Assembly: GCA_944384205.1 (NCBI GenBank)
Contig: CALWSL010000002.1
Span: forward strand, 1 to 64,000
Direction of reading: 5' to 3'
Length of the DNA stretch: 64,000 nucleotides
DNA from: an uncultured Acetatifactor sp.
Lineage (GTDB): Bacteria > Bacillota > Clostridia > Lachnospirales > Lachnospiraceae
Shown: one piece after another, positions 8,930 to 16,606 of the stretch
Numbering within the stretch: position 1 is the first letter of the stretch
Layout of the letters: each line of letters opens with the position of its first letter
The notes under the pieces: model-generated
Database searches by the model: none
What the model saw: the letters and a program-made list of their open reading frames with translations, nothing else
What the model was told of the DNA's origin: nothing
Translations under genes and position numbers: made by a program

Positions 8930-11305
8930 CTATTCTATATTGGCAGTTTCTGATGCAGTGATTGACCGTGTATAAAGGGCAGTCAGAAATGCGCCAAGAA
9001 TCGTTACAATAAGCACGATAAGCGGATAAATCACATACACCTCAATGGGTACAATCTCGTATTTCACACCAAAGTCCGCTCCCATCATACGGAAAATGGG
9101 AGTGATGGTAAGCTCCAAAAGCGGCTTTAACAGGAGAAGTGAAATGATTGTGGAAAGAATGCTGACAATCCCAAATCTCATGGTATGCCATGCCACTACT
9201 TTTCCATTGCGGAAACCTATGGCTTTTAAAATTGCAATTTCTCCCCGTTCTTTTGCAATAAAGGAGCGTTCCATCAGCACCGTTATGAGTAGGATAATGA
9301 TTAACACTATCGCCAAAACAAGCGCCCTGACACCATCCAGGATATCGCTTACGCCCACAATGGCGTCCACGTACTCCCCTGCAGTATAAACCTTATCCGT
9401 ATCGTAAATTTCCTTGATTTTTTCAATTCTGTTTTCAATCTCCTTCTCATCAGGAGCATCCGTAAAGTTAATCTGATAAGCAAAAAATCCTGATGTCTGC
9501 CGGAAATCAACCTCTGCCTGCTCGTGCAGCCGTACGCCTTCTCCCATGTTGTTCATGGACTGAAACAGCGCTGTAATCAGATATTCCCTGTCACCTGTGG
9601 ACTGCCTGATTGTGATGGTATCTCCAATACGCGCATCCAGTTTCTCAGCAATCAGCTTCGTCACAGCGATTTCTGTCTCATTCTGCGGCGGCGTTCCCTC
9701 AAAGTAAACGTATTGGTCAGTGGTAGTTCCGATTCCCTGCATTGCCTGGGATTTGCAGACCTTATCACCATGCACCAGTGTTGGCTTTATCATGATTTCA
9801 TTGACGCATTCTGCAGGCATACCATTCTCGGCAAGGGTCTGCTCCAGCTCTTCCAGTTTTTGTTCCAAACGCTCTCTGCCGTCTGCTGTCATGAATCCCA
9901 TCTGCTCTCCTTCATCGGAAAGATAGACATCACTTTCGGTAAGGGCAAAAGATGTGACAAGTCCGTCACTTTTTAACGTATTTACTGTATTTACCAGTAT
10001 CAGCACCATTGAAAGGCAAAGGGTAAAGGTAAGGATAACTGTGCCAAACCGTCTGGGACTGCTTAACACATCGTTTGTTGCCAGAAAAACAGTGGGGGAA
10101 AGGGGACTTTGGTTCAGACGCAGAATGCCCTTTTTCTGAAAACGCTCCCCTGTCGTGCCGTTTCGTATGGCATCTACAGGCGTATATTTCTTTACCTTTC
10201 CAGTGCAGGTATAGCAAAACAGCAAAATCAGCAAAATCACCGCCACGGAACAAAGGATATTTATCAGAAAGCTGTTGTCGTTTCCCATCACCATGGACTG
10301 AGACACGCTTTGCAGCAGCATTTCTCCAAAGGGAATGCTTGCTCCAAAACCAATCACTGCTCCCATTAGCGCAAGCATAAAATATTTTATCAGATAAAGG
10401 CTGCGGATTTTTATATTAGGGATACCGATTGCTTTCATAACGCCGATTTCGCGATATTCCTCGGTTAAGGTAAAGGCGATGGAAAACCGCAGCACCACAA
10501 ATGCTATCAGAATCAGACACACGCTTACCACCAGCAGAACGCCCGCAACCACCATATCCATAATATAGGTCAGCTTAATGGTATCAATATTTCCGAGAAA
10601 AATAATACTGTTGTCACGCTCGCTGAGTTCCTTTTCCACCGCCGCCGTGTCGCTTGTGTTTATGTAGCAAAAACTTCCGCCGTACATAGATGCAATCGCT
10701 TCATCAGATACAAATTTCTCAAAGTCACTTTCGCTGATGATAAACCGTGTCATTCCCATCATATCAGAGCCTAGTACGGCATCCTTAAAACTACCCACAA
10801 TCTCAAAGGTTACGGATACCTCTCCAAACTGTATCTTTAGTTTGTCTCCTGTTTTCATGTCATTCTTCCGAATACATTTGCCCGAAATATAAATCTGCCC
10901 CGGCTCAATACTTTCTATCATCTGATTATTGCTATCGAAATAATTAAGTTTCGCATCCTCAAGAGCCTGGAGAACCGAAGTATTCTTCATGCTCTCTAGC
11001 TGTTTTCCTTCGTAAATCAGGTTTTCAGGGTTCATGTACAGGATATGTTCGATTCCATAGCTGTCAATTTCCGAAATCTCCTCTAAGATTTCAGCAATCG
11101 GGACATCCACCGCTTTATCCATAGTGGCGACAAAATAATCGGACATTCCTGCCTTCTCAAAATAAGCATCCAGTGCCGTTGTCACTGTTATAATATTGTT
11201 TACACTGCTGGACACGAACATCGTCGCCAGAATGATAAATAACAGCAGGATGATGTTGATTGTCTTTTTACGCTTTAGGTCTTTTTTTAGTATGCGCAGG
11301 TACAT
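8930..11305 (-). CDS. FtsX-family ABC permease with two large extracytoplasmic domains
   Basis: The 791-residue product has an N-terminal helix followed by an extracytoplasmic region of about 200 residues. Three helices follow (about 250-380). A second helix-domain-three-helix unit then repeats the same plan and ends near residue 780. This is the duplicated MacB/FtsX arrangement (two FtsX domains), larger than typical BceB (about 650 residues). Conserved motifs such as YREIGVMKAIGIPNIKIRSL and RGEIAILKAIGFRNGKVV at the start of the cytoplasmic loops are FtsX signatures. It is the first gene of the four-gene operon and has a promoter with likely regulator sites upstream. The substrate is not known; peptide antibiotic sensing or detoxification is inferred from context. 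Confidence 0.87.
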   Translation of the reverse strand: MYLRILKKDLKRKKTINIILLLFIILATMFVSSSVNNIITVTTALDAYFEKAGMSDYFVATMDKAVDVPIAEILEEISEIDSYGIEHILYMNPENLIYEGKQLESMKNTSVLQALEDAKLNYFDSNNQMIESIEPGQIYISGKCIRKNDMKTGDKLKIQFGEVSVTFEIVGSFKDAVLGSDMMGMTRFIISESDFEKFVSDEAIASMYGGSFCYINTSDTAAVEKELSERDNSIIFLGNIDTIKLTYIMDMVVAGVLLVVSVCLILIAFVVLRFSIAFTLTEEYREIGVMKAIGIPNIKIRSLYLIKYFMLALMGAVIGFGASIPFGEMLLQSVSQSMVMGNDNSFLINILCSVAVILLILLFCYTCTGKVKKYTPVDAIRNGTTGERFQKKGILRLNQSPLSPTVFLATNDVLSSPRRFGTVILTFTLCLSMVLILVNTVNTLKSDGLVTSFALTESDVYLSDEGEQMGFMTADGRERLEQKLEELEQTLAENGMPAECVNEIMIKPTLVHGDKVCKSQAMQGIGTTTDQYVYFEGTPPQNETEIAVTKLIAEKLDARIGDTITIRQSTGDREYLITALFQSMNNMGEGVRLHEQAEVDFRQTSGFFAYQINFTDAPDEKEIENRIEKIKEIYDTDKVYTAGEYVDAIVGVSDILDGVRALVLAIVLIIILLITVLMERSFIAKERGEIAILKAIGFRNGKVVAWHTMRFGIVSILSTIISLLLLKPLLELTITPIFRMMGADFGVKYEIVPIEVYVIYPLIVLIVTILGAFLTALYTRSITASETANIE

Positions 11306-11338
11306 TAGGGTACTCCTTTCTTTCCTTGTTGTGAGCTC

Positions 11339-11372
11339 ACTATAACAGGGAAATTATTAAAGAATCCTTAAA
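11339..11372 (-). promoter_or_regulatory. Promoter with 11-base direct repeats upstream of the permease operon
   Basis: On the minus strand the -10 is TATAGT (11339-11344) but there is no good -35. At that place are two head-to-tail 11-mers, TTTAAGGATTC (11362-11372) and TTTAATAATTT (11351-11361). Direct repeats with an 11-base period overlapping a missing -35 are typical of promoters activated by OmpR-type regulators. The regulator encoded at 7435-8097 is the obvious candidate. This is inference from layout. Confidence 0.5.
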
Positions 11373-11388
11373 TAAAATCAAGACAAAC

Positions 11389-11419
11389 GAAAAATAAGCA
11401 GCTCCCAGGTGGAACTGCT
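11389..11419 (-). terminator. Terminator after the HipA-like gene
   Basis: Minus-strand stem GCAGTTCC/GGAGCTGC with one G-U pair and a 5-base loop (11398-11418), followed by TTATTTTTCG. It begins 13 bases after the stop of the HipA-like gene and separates that pair of genes from the Bce-like operon. Confidence 0.6.
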
Positions 11420-11431
11420 CAAATGTTTTTC

Positions 11432-12541
11432 TTATAATTTTGCTATTCTTTTTATCATACCCTCATACTCTTCTTCCGTCTTACATTTCAGGAAAATTTT
11501 TTCCACGAAATCCTTATGTTTCATCATACGTCGAAAACGCTTTATTTCGTTACACAACTGAGCATAATACATTTCATATTCTGTTTTGAGTAATTGAAGA
11601 GTTTGTGCAAACGTCAAGCCTGTAGGAAAATATTTTCCATCCGTACTTTTTCCTTTGAAACAGGAATCATGGTCAAACAAAGGATATAAGCCTATTATTT
11701 TCCCGTGACTTACCAATAAGCCAAAATTATCTCTGTTTCGGTCTACATTTAATGTCACATAATCAAGTATCTGCATTTTAATGAAATTGAGAGGGTCCAG
11801 ACGCATAAATGTTCTGTAACAGTCTCCGTCATAAGCCATCACATTTGTATTGTAATATGACAGCACATCTCTGCATGGTACCAGTTCCCTGTCCTCCGAC
11901 GTCAGCACCTCGCACACAGAGCATTCCTTATCAAACACTCTTCTGATTTCATATTTAGAGCAGCCGATACCAAGCGCCTGCGCGATATAATAGGTAATTA
12001 CCTCGGACATAATCTCGGCTCTCGTCTCATTTTTTACCATATACAATTTTTCATTACTGCGCAGATAACATTTTGCTCTGGTTCCTTTACTGGTCAATTC
12101 GCCCGTAAAAATTTTATCCCCTATGGTATTATCTATGGTAGCTTCGCTCATATTACCGGTAAGCGCTATCCGGGAAATGCTCAAAGAAAATTCATTCTGA
12201 TATAAGTTCACATTCTCCCATTTCTCTTTGCTTCTTGTTCTTGATATCCAATAATTATCTCTGAAACTCAGTCCCTTACAGACGATACAGATGTTTACAT
12301 CCGTCTGGTCGTCCACCCCGCATGCCGTTAAAATCTCCTTGCAATATTCTCTGTTTAACATCAGTATTCTGTCTGAGCAGAACTTTTTTACTAAATCATA
12401 GGAAATGGGCTTATTCTGAAGTGATATGGGCAATAAGCTTTCGTTTATCATCTTGATTGATTTTTGTTCTATGTTAAATTTAAACACAATATCATTTTTA
12501 TATTTCAAACAATATTCTATTTTTTCAAACATTGTAGTCAT
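11432..12541 (-). CDS. HipA-like serine/threonine kinase-fold protein
   Basis: The 369-residue product has an N-terminal part of about 130 residues containing FRDNYWI, similar to a motif common in phage- and element-borne HipA-like proteins. A HipA-C kinase-like fold follows. Features are a candidate ATP-binding Lys170 (YMVKNE), the catalytic loop NVDRNRDNFG (residues 265-274) and the metal-binding DHD at 290-292 (PLFDHDSCF). HipA kinases phosphorylate tRNA synthetases as toxins, but distant relatives have unknown targets. It lies 23 bases after a 126-residue unknown ORF and is followed by a terminator, so the two form a unit. No HipB-like helix-turn-helix antitoxin is seen, so calling it a toxin would be premature. 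Confidence 0.65.
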   Translation of the reverse strand: MTTMFEKIEYCLKYKNDIVFKFNIEQKSIKMINESLLPISLQNKPISYDLVKKFCSDRILMLNREYCKEILTACGVDDQTDVNICIVCKGLSFRDNYWISRTRSKEKWENVNLYQNEFSLSISRIALTGNMSEATIDNTIGDKIFTGELTSKGTRAKCYLRSNEKLYMVKNETRAEIMSEVITYYIAQALGIGCSKYEIRRVFDKECSVCEVLTSEDRELVPCRDVLSYYNTNVMAYDGDCYRTFMRLDPLNFIKMQILDYVTLNVDRNRDNFGLLVSHGKIIGLYPLFDHDSCFKGKSTDGKYFPTGLTFAQTLQLLKTEYEMYYAQLCNEIKRFRRMMKHKDFVEKIFLKCKTEEEYEGMIKRIAKL

Positions 12542-12564
12542 TAACTTTCATCACCTCTTAATTA

Positions 12565-12945
12565 TTAAGCTTCGGCATGTTCATTTGCTATATCAATTGT
12601 TTGTATATGTAATGCAGCCTTTGACGCCTTTCGCTGTTTTGCTTTCCTGTTAATCGGTGTTTCCTTGTTAAGACATATCCCATGCTTTGTTTTATATTCG
12701 TCCCATTTCAGCAATGCCTCGCCGTTATCCGATAATTTGTATTCCTCTTTTATCTGCCCAAGCATGTATTCCAAGATTTCTTCCTTTGCCTGCTCTCTTT
12801 TGTTTAAATCAAAAATATCATTACCTGCCACAATGTCAAAGGACGCATAATCTACCGTACCGTCAAAATTCTGTCCTGTCATCTGTTGAATGATTTGTTT
12901 TCTTTCCTTTTCGGAAATGTCGGCTTTCATGCTTTCCAGATTCAT
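12565..12945 (-). CDS. Small unknown protein paired with the HipA-like kinase
   Basis: The 126-residue product is not recognised. It is soluble, charged and probably mainly helical, with a Lys/Arg-rich patch (NRKAKQRKASKAA) near residue 100-112 and an acidic N-terminal half. No helix-turn-helix or signal peptide is apparent. An AAGGA ribosome site lies 8 bases before the ATG, and a TATAAT lies about 20 bases further upstream, so the pair may have its own promoter. Its position before a HipA-like kinase suggests a partner, substrate or antidote, but the sequence does not say which. Confidence 0.6.
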   Translation of the reverse strand: MNLESMKADISEKERKQIIQQMTGQNFDGTVDYASFDIVAGNDIFDLNKREQAKEEILEYMLGQIKEEYKLSDNGEALLKWDEYKTKHGICLNKETPINRKAKQRKASKAALHIQTIDIANEHAEA

Positions 12946-12994
12946 AGCAGTCGTCCTTTCTTTTTCTTTTATTATATCGCGTGTTGGGGAAACA

Positions 12995-13669
12995 TTATTC
13001 CTCCAGCTTGTACCCGACGCCCCAAATCGTCTTTATCATATCTCCTTTGCTTCCCATCTTACTTCGCAGCTTCTTCACATGAGTATCAATGGTTCTGGCG
13101 TCACCGAAATAATCATAATTCCATACATTATTCAGAATCTTCTCTCTGGACAGAGCGATTCCGCGATTCTCCACAAAGTAGGTCAGCAGTTCAAACTCCT
13201 TGTAGCTGAGTTCAATTTCCTCACCGTCTATCAGCGCCTGGTGCGCCGCCTTATTCACCTCTATGCCGCCGCAGCTCAGAATTTCATTATTTTCCATCTG
13301 ATTGGTTCGTCTGAGAATCGCTTCTATACGCGCAACCAGAATCTTGGGGCTGAATGGCTTGGAAATATACTCGTCAACACCCAACTCAAAACCCTGAAGC
13401 TCATCCCGTTCGTCCGATTTTGCAGTCAGCATAATAATCGGCACCTTAGAATAGGCGCGGATTTCCCGGCATACCTGCCAGCCGTCCATCTTGGGCATCA
13501 TAACGTCCAATACGATAAGGGCAATATCCTTTTTCTGGAAAAAAATATCCACCGCCTGTTCTCCGTCCTCTGCCTCCAGAACCTCGAAATTATTTTTTAC
13601 CAGAAAGTCCCGAACCAGCTTACGCATTCTGCTCTCATCATCAACCACTAATATCTTTAATCTATCCAC
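12995..13669 (-). CDS. OmpR-family response regulator, probable partner of the kinase at 4571-6049
   Basis: The 224-residue product has a receiver domain with DDE at residues 10-12, Asp55 in VLDVMMPKMDG and Lys in LTAKSDE. A winged-helix domain ends in WGVGYKLEE. Translation starts at a GTG with AAGGAGG six bases upstream. No kinase gene follows directly; the next genes are the 126-residue ORF, the HipA-like gene and the Bce-like module. The only unpaired kinase on this strand is 7 kb downstream, directly before hflX, and the two probably formed one operon before the intervening genes arrived. Confidence 0.92.
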   Translation of the reverse strand: MDRLKILVVDDESRMRKLVRDFLVKNNFEVLEAEDGEQAVDIFFQKKDIALIVLDVMMPKMDGWQVCREIRAYSKVPIIMLTAKSDERDELQGFELGVDEYISKPFSPKILVARIEAILRRTNQMENNEILSCGGIEVNKAAHQALIDGEEIELSYKEFELLTYFVENRGIALSREKILNNVWNYDYFGDARTIDTHVKKLRSKMGSKGDMIKTIWGVGYKLEE

Positions 13670-13754
13670 GATTGACCTCCTTGCCCTGTTTTTCGCTTTT
13701 CATCAAGTATAACCGATAAGTATGTCAAATTTGTGAAACCATACTGTTATTTTG

Positions 13755-14339
13755 CTATTCTGTCTCAATTTTCAGCTCACGTTCCTTTTCTCGGACAATC
13801 TGTTCTCGTTCCGTCAGTTCCTGCTCCCACGAGGCATATCGATTTGTAATTGCCTTTTCATAGTTTAAAATATTAGGCTGGTCTGCGTTCAGGGCAATCC
13901 CGAACATAGCGACAATAGCAGCCGTCAACAATAAATTCAGAATAACCGAAACGGAAAGCGCCATTGCCTTTTTCTCCTGTTTTTCTTTCTCCTTTGAAAC
14001 CTTTACTCTGTTCCTGGCAGGGTTCTGCTCGGTCCGCACTTCCCCTACAAAGCTCTGATACAGCGGAATTGCCGCAACCGCTTCCGGCGGAATTGTTTCC
14101 TGACCAAGCAGATAATCCTGTAACTTTTTCAAATAAAAAATACCAACCGGAGTTTTGAAAACCCTGTCGCGAATCGCTTTATCATAAATCTTTAGAATTT
14201 TTTCCGGGTCAGAATAATCCATCCGCGCTTCCAGATATTCAATCTTTTTGCGCTCCAGCTCTGCCATTTCAGTATCTTTATCTGTATAAAAAGAGAAGCC
14301 TTCCGCGACTCTGTTTTGTGTATTTGTTGTTTCTTCCAA
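13755..14339 (-). CDS. Hypothetical single-pass membrane protein
   Basis: The 194-residue product has a cytoplasmic N-terminal part of about 130 residues containing YLKKLQDYLLGQ, a single transmembrane helix near 133-155 and a C-terminal charged helical tail after it, rich in Glu and Arg (TEREQIVREKERELK). The start is an unusual TTG, supported by GGGGAGG seven bases upstream; no ATG fits the reading frame nearby. It has its own promoter at 14380-14408. Function is not recognisable. It lies just upstream of the response regulator, separated by 85 bases. Confidence 0.7.
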   Translation of the reverse strand: MEETTNTQNRVAEGFSFYTDKDTEMAELERKKIEYLEARMDYSDPEKILKIYDKAIRDRVFKTPVGIFYLKKLQDYLLGQETIPPEAVAAIPLYQSFVGEVRTEQNPARNRVKVSKEKEKQEKKAMALSVSVILNLLLTAAIVAMFGIALNADQPNILNYEKAITNRYASWEQELTEREQIVREKERELKIETE

Positions 14340-14379
14340 AACGGGACCTCCCCAATATCTTTTTATTCTTTTCAGTTCT

Positions 14380-14408
14380 ATTATATATTTTTTTTATCAC
14401 AAGGGCAA
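14380..14408 (-). promoter_or_regulatory. Promoter for the single-pass membrane protein gene
   Basis: Minus strand TTGCCC (14403-14408), 17 bases, TATAAT (14380-14385), ending about 40 bases before the TTG start. Confidence 0.6.
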
Positions 14409-14478
14409 GGTGTTATGGCGGCTTTCTGTCGAAAGCAGTCGATTCACATATTTTTTTCTTTTTATGTTTTCTTAACTC

Positions 14479-14506
14479 TTGCACTTTATCAAATAGGTGA
14501 TATAAT
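14479..14506 (+). promoter_or_regulatory. Promoter of the tRNA-Gly gene
   Basis: TTGCAC (14479-14484), 16 bases, TATAAT (14501-14506). The expected start of transcription is 14512-14514, so the primary transcript would have a 5' leader of only one to three bases. Confidence 0.7.
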
Positions 14507-14514
14507 AAACTCAT

Positions 14515-14585
14515 GCAGATATGGTTCATCGGTAGAACGCCAGCTTCCCAAGCTGGAAAGGCGGGTTCGATTCCCGTTATCTGCT
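14515..14585 (+). tRNA. tRNA-Gly (anticodon CCC)
   Basis: The 71-base cloverleaf has acceptor arms GCAGATA/TATCTGC, D arm GTTC...GAAC, anticodon stem CCAGC/GCTGG with loop TTCCCAA (anticodon CCC, reading GGG), and T arm GCGGG TTCGATT CCCGT, where the last pair of the stem is a G-U. The 3' CCA is not encoded. No other tRNA lies nearby and no clear terminator follows. Confidence 0.95.
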
Positions 14586-14915
14586 CTCTGAAACCTCTTT
14601 TTGTATAACGTATCCTATTTCTTCACATTTTTCCATTGTATTCACACAGCAACTTCTGCACCAAAAATTACCAAAGACCATACGCCACAGCCTATTTCAG
14701 ACAAGTTATTTGGGCTGGTTATCGGGTCAGTAAAATCAGTGGGAATGAGTGTTCCTGCAACGGCAGCGTTCTTATGAATATTTTTTTATCAGAACCACAT
14801 TGCATTTTCATCCCCGAAATATGGTATAGTACCATCTTTATAAGGGGAATTCCGATTCTCATTTGCCAGAGGTGGTTATAACTAATCTTTGTCGATATTT
14901 GTCAACAATATCCTC
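14586..14915. other. Gene-poor stretch after tRNA-Gly
   Basis: About 330 bases with no credible gene. The short open frames here have no ribosome site and an unbiased composition. No duplicated tRNA end or other sign of an integrated element is visible. Confidence 0.6.
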
Positions 14916-14944
14916 TTTACAATTATTTTATATTATCGTAATAT
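14916..14944 (+). promoter_or_regulatory. Promoter for a candidate small RNA
   Basis: TTTACA (14916-14921), 17 bases, TAATAT (14939-14944). No reading frame follows it; a short structured, T-tailed sequence does. Confidence 0.45.
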
Positions 14945-14950
14945 ATATAC

Positions 14951-15004
14951 CGTGAAGAGATTCACACACTTAGGCGGCTCAGGGGAATTGGTCGCCTTTT
15001 TGTT
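14951..15004 (+). ncRNA. Candidate small structured RNA
   Basis: From the predicted start the transcript folds GTGAA (14952-14956), GAGA loop, TTCAC (14961-14965). A second stem AGGCG (14972-14976)/CGCCT (14993-14997) follows and runs into a T-rich tail (TTTTTGTTTTATTTTTTT). A promoter, two hairpins and a T tract within about 90 bases, with no coding potential, suggest a small RNA of 50-60 bases. The second stem is short, so this is a candidate only. No known RNA family was recognised. Confidence 0.35.
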
Positions 15005-15051
15005 TTATTTTTTTAATCCGCATCCGGCTCTTCTTCCCAATATTATAAGCG

Positions 15052-15084
15052 AAAAACATCCGATACGCCCAAACGTACCGGATG
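15052..15084 (-). terminator. Terminator of the heptad-repeat protein gene
   Basis: Minus-strand stem CATCCGGTACG/CGTATCGGATG (15057-15067 with 15074-15084; 11 bp with one G-U), 6-base loop, then TTTTTCG. Confidence 0.8.
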
Positions 15085-15107
15085 CCATCCCACTATAAGT
15101 TTCTGAT

Positions 15108-15524
15108 TTATGATATTTTTTGCTTTAATTCCCTCATGTCCGTTTCTAACATTCTGACCTTAATCGCTAACATTTCTATTTCATTATTTGGTCTCATAAC
15201 TTCGTGCATATTTCTTGACAAATCAAGATGCCCTTCTGCTACCCTCTGAATATTAACTCTGATTTCGTTTTCAAGTATCAATTTAACATCTTTGACATCT
15301 GATTCAATACCGGTAACCCCTGTCTCCAAATTATCTACTTTTATCTCCAGATTACCTACTTTTGTCTCGAGATTATCTACTTTTGTCTCGAGATTACCTA
15401 CTTTTGTCTCCAGATTACCTACTTTTGTCTCCAGATTACCTACTTTTGTCTCCAGATTATCTACTTTTGTCTCAATGCTGCCAACCTTCTCCAGCAACAA
15501 ATCCAATTTTTCGCTGTCTGTCAT
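15108..15524 (-). CDS. Heptad-repeat coiled-coil protein
   Basis: The 138-residue protein has no signal peptide or membrane segment. Residues 15-70 are about eight near-identical heptads of the form LETKVGN/LETKVDN, with Leu and Val at the core positions: a long parallel coiled coil. The remaining C-terminal half is a less regular helix. The gene has a terminator 24 bases downstream. It resembles small coiled-coil proteins common in Lachnospiraceae whose repeat number varies between strains. A structurally similar gene with a different heptad lies at 27834-28340. Function unknown. Confidence 0.75.
   Translation of the reverse strand: MTDSEKLDLLLEKVGSIETKVDNLETKVGNLETKVGNLETKVGNLETKVDNLETKVGNLEIKVDNLETGVTGIESDVKDVKLILENEIRVNIQRVAEGHLDLSRNMHEVMRPNNEIEMLAIKVRMLETDMRELKQKIS
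15323..15481. repeat. 21-base tandem repeat coding for heptads
   Basis: Seven to eight copies of a 21-base unit (plus-strand form CCTACTTTTGTCTCCAGATTA, split here as CCTACTTTTG + TCTCCAGATTA) differing at one to three positions. The unit is exactly one heptad long, so copy number changes keep the frame. Confidence 0.9.
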
Positions 15525-15567
15525 ACTATGATACCCCCTTTTTTCATCATAAGTTAACTCAAGCTAC

Positions 15568-15600
15568 AAAAAGAAGGCAAATACTTATACGATTGCCCTC
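15568..15600 (-). terminator. Terminator of tmRNA
   Basis: Minus-strand stem GAGGGCAA/TTGCCTTC (15593-15600 with 15573-15580; one G-U), 12-base loop, then TTTTTG. It starts 9 bases after the mature tmRNA end. Confidence 0.75.
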
Positions 15601-15608
15601 TATCAGAA

Positions 15609-16022
15609 TGGAGTAGACGGGAGTCGAACCCGTGTCCAAAAGCCCATTCCCTGTACTTCTACTATCATAGTCCGTTATCCCGGCGAAGCTTGCCTTCGCC
15701 TGTTCCCTCCTATGTCAGGAAACGAACAACCTGCCATATTCAGTAGCTTCATCATACGCCCATACGCGCAAAGCTTAGCGCATGTCGTTTCTCACAAAGT
15801 TGATGCCCGGATTCCAAGGTGTGAGTGCCCTGGAGCGGACAAGCCGCCTGAGGCGACGTCACTCACAGCGAGCCAAACTGGTTTGGCTTAGGCTGCAAAT
15901 GCTAACTGATTATTATCTTCAGCGTTTAGTTTAATAGCGAACAAATATTCGCATTGCGATTAACGTGTCGCAACGGATAGCTTCTCCAGCTGCAAGACCC
16001 CTGTCGAAACCTTTACTACCCC
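15609..16022 (-). ncRNA. ssrA: tmRNA (SsrA)
   Basis: The 5' end GGGGTAG (16016-16022) pairs with the 3' end CTACTCC (15610-15616). The tRNA-like T arm ACGGGTTCGACTCCCGT sits at the 3' end and GGTTTCGACAGG near the 5' end. The tag reading frame ends GCATTTGCAGCCTAA. Assuming the usual resume codon GCT after TAAAC, the encoded tag is AEDNNQLAFAA, preceded by the Ala carried by tmRNA. Length is 414 bases, on the long side, with the usual GC-rich pseudoknot hairpins. The CCA end is not encoded. It rescues stalled ribosomes together with SmpB, whose gene lies directly upstream. Confidence 0.96.
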
Positions 16023-16047
16023 TTAAAAGAGTAATTCGGTATAAGTT

Positions 16048-16076
16048 AGTATAGAAGATTCTATGCTTTAAGTCAA
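16048..16076 (-). promoter_or_regulatory. Promoter of tmRNA
   Basis: Minus strand TTGACT (16071-16076), 17 bases, TATACT (16048-16053). It gives a leader of about 20 bases to be removed by RNase P. It lies just after the smpB stop codon, so ssrA is transcribed independently of smpB. Confidence 0.8.
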
Positions 16077-16084
16077 CACCCAAT

Positions 16085-16555
16085 TTAATACAAATTTTTA
16101 ATTTTAAATTCCTTCTCGGCTTCTCTTCTCTGGTCCTTCTTCGCAATGTCCTGACGCTTGTCATAAAGCTTCTTTCCTCTTGCCAGACCAATTTCCACCT
16201 TTACCTTGCCGTCTTTAAAATAAACCTGCAAAGGCACCAGCGTATAACCTTTTTCTTTGATTTTTCCCTGCAGCTTGTTAATCTCATACTTATGCAGCAA
16301 AAGCTTTTTTATGCGCAGCGGATCTTTGTTAAAAATATTGCCTTTCTCATAGGGACTTACGTGCATTCCATAGACATAAACCTCACCGTTTTCTATACGG
16401 ATAAAGGATTCCTTGATACTGCACTTTCCCATACGCATGGATTTTACTTCCGTACCATGAAGGGCAATGCCCGCTTCATAGGTCTCATCAATGAAAAAGT
16501 CATGATAAGCTTTTTTATTGTTGGCAATCAGCTTTTGTGTCTCTTTCTTTGCCAT
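16085..16555 (-). CDS. smpB: SsrA-binding protein SmpB
   Basis: The 156-residue protein binds the tRNA-like part of tmRNA and takes it to the ribosome. Family hallmarks are [20 protein letters not shown] at the start, [18 protein letters not shown], and a C-terminal basic tail ([21 protein letters not shown]) that mimics the anticodon arm in the A site. Length is normal. It lies between rnr and ssrA, the conserved order in Firmicutes, 51 bases after rnr. GGTGG lies seven bases before the ATG. Confidence 0.97.
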   Translation of the reverse strand: MAKKETQKLIANNKKAYHDFFIDETYEAGIALHGTEVKSMRMGKCSIKESFIRIENGEVYVYGMHVSPYEKGNIFNKDPLRIKKLLLHKYEINKLQGKIKEKGYTLVPLQVYFKDGKVKVEIGLARGKKLYDKRQDIAKKDQRREAEKEFKIKNLY

Positions 16556-16606
16556 TTATAACCACCTTTCCGAAGCTGCTATGGCTTCGTCGAACTAAGA
16601 TATCGT

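Noticed and set aside
6050..12994. Direct repeats marking the ends of the inserted cassette
   Set aside because: Both flanks are AT-rich and share only a vague CTTTTATT stretch; no real target duplication could be supported.
14636..14881. An 81-codon plus-strand frame after the tRNA
   Set aside because: No ribosome site, composition like random sequence and no recognisable motif.
14515..15107. tRNA-Gly as an integration site for a mobile element
   Set aside because: No duplicated tRNA 3' end, integrase gene or attachment repeat is found downstream.
15292..15531. Plus-strand open frames opposite the LETKVGN repeat gene
   Set aside because: They exist only because a 21-base repeat keeps all frames open; no ribosome site, and the minus strand has terminator and start signals.
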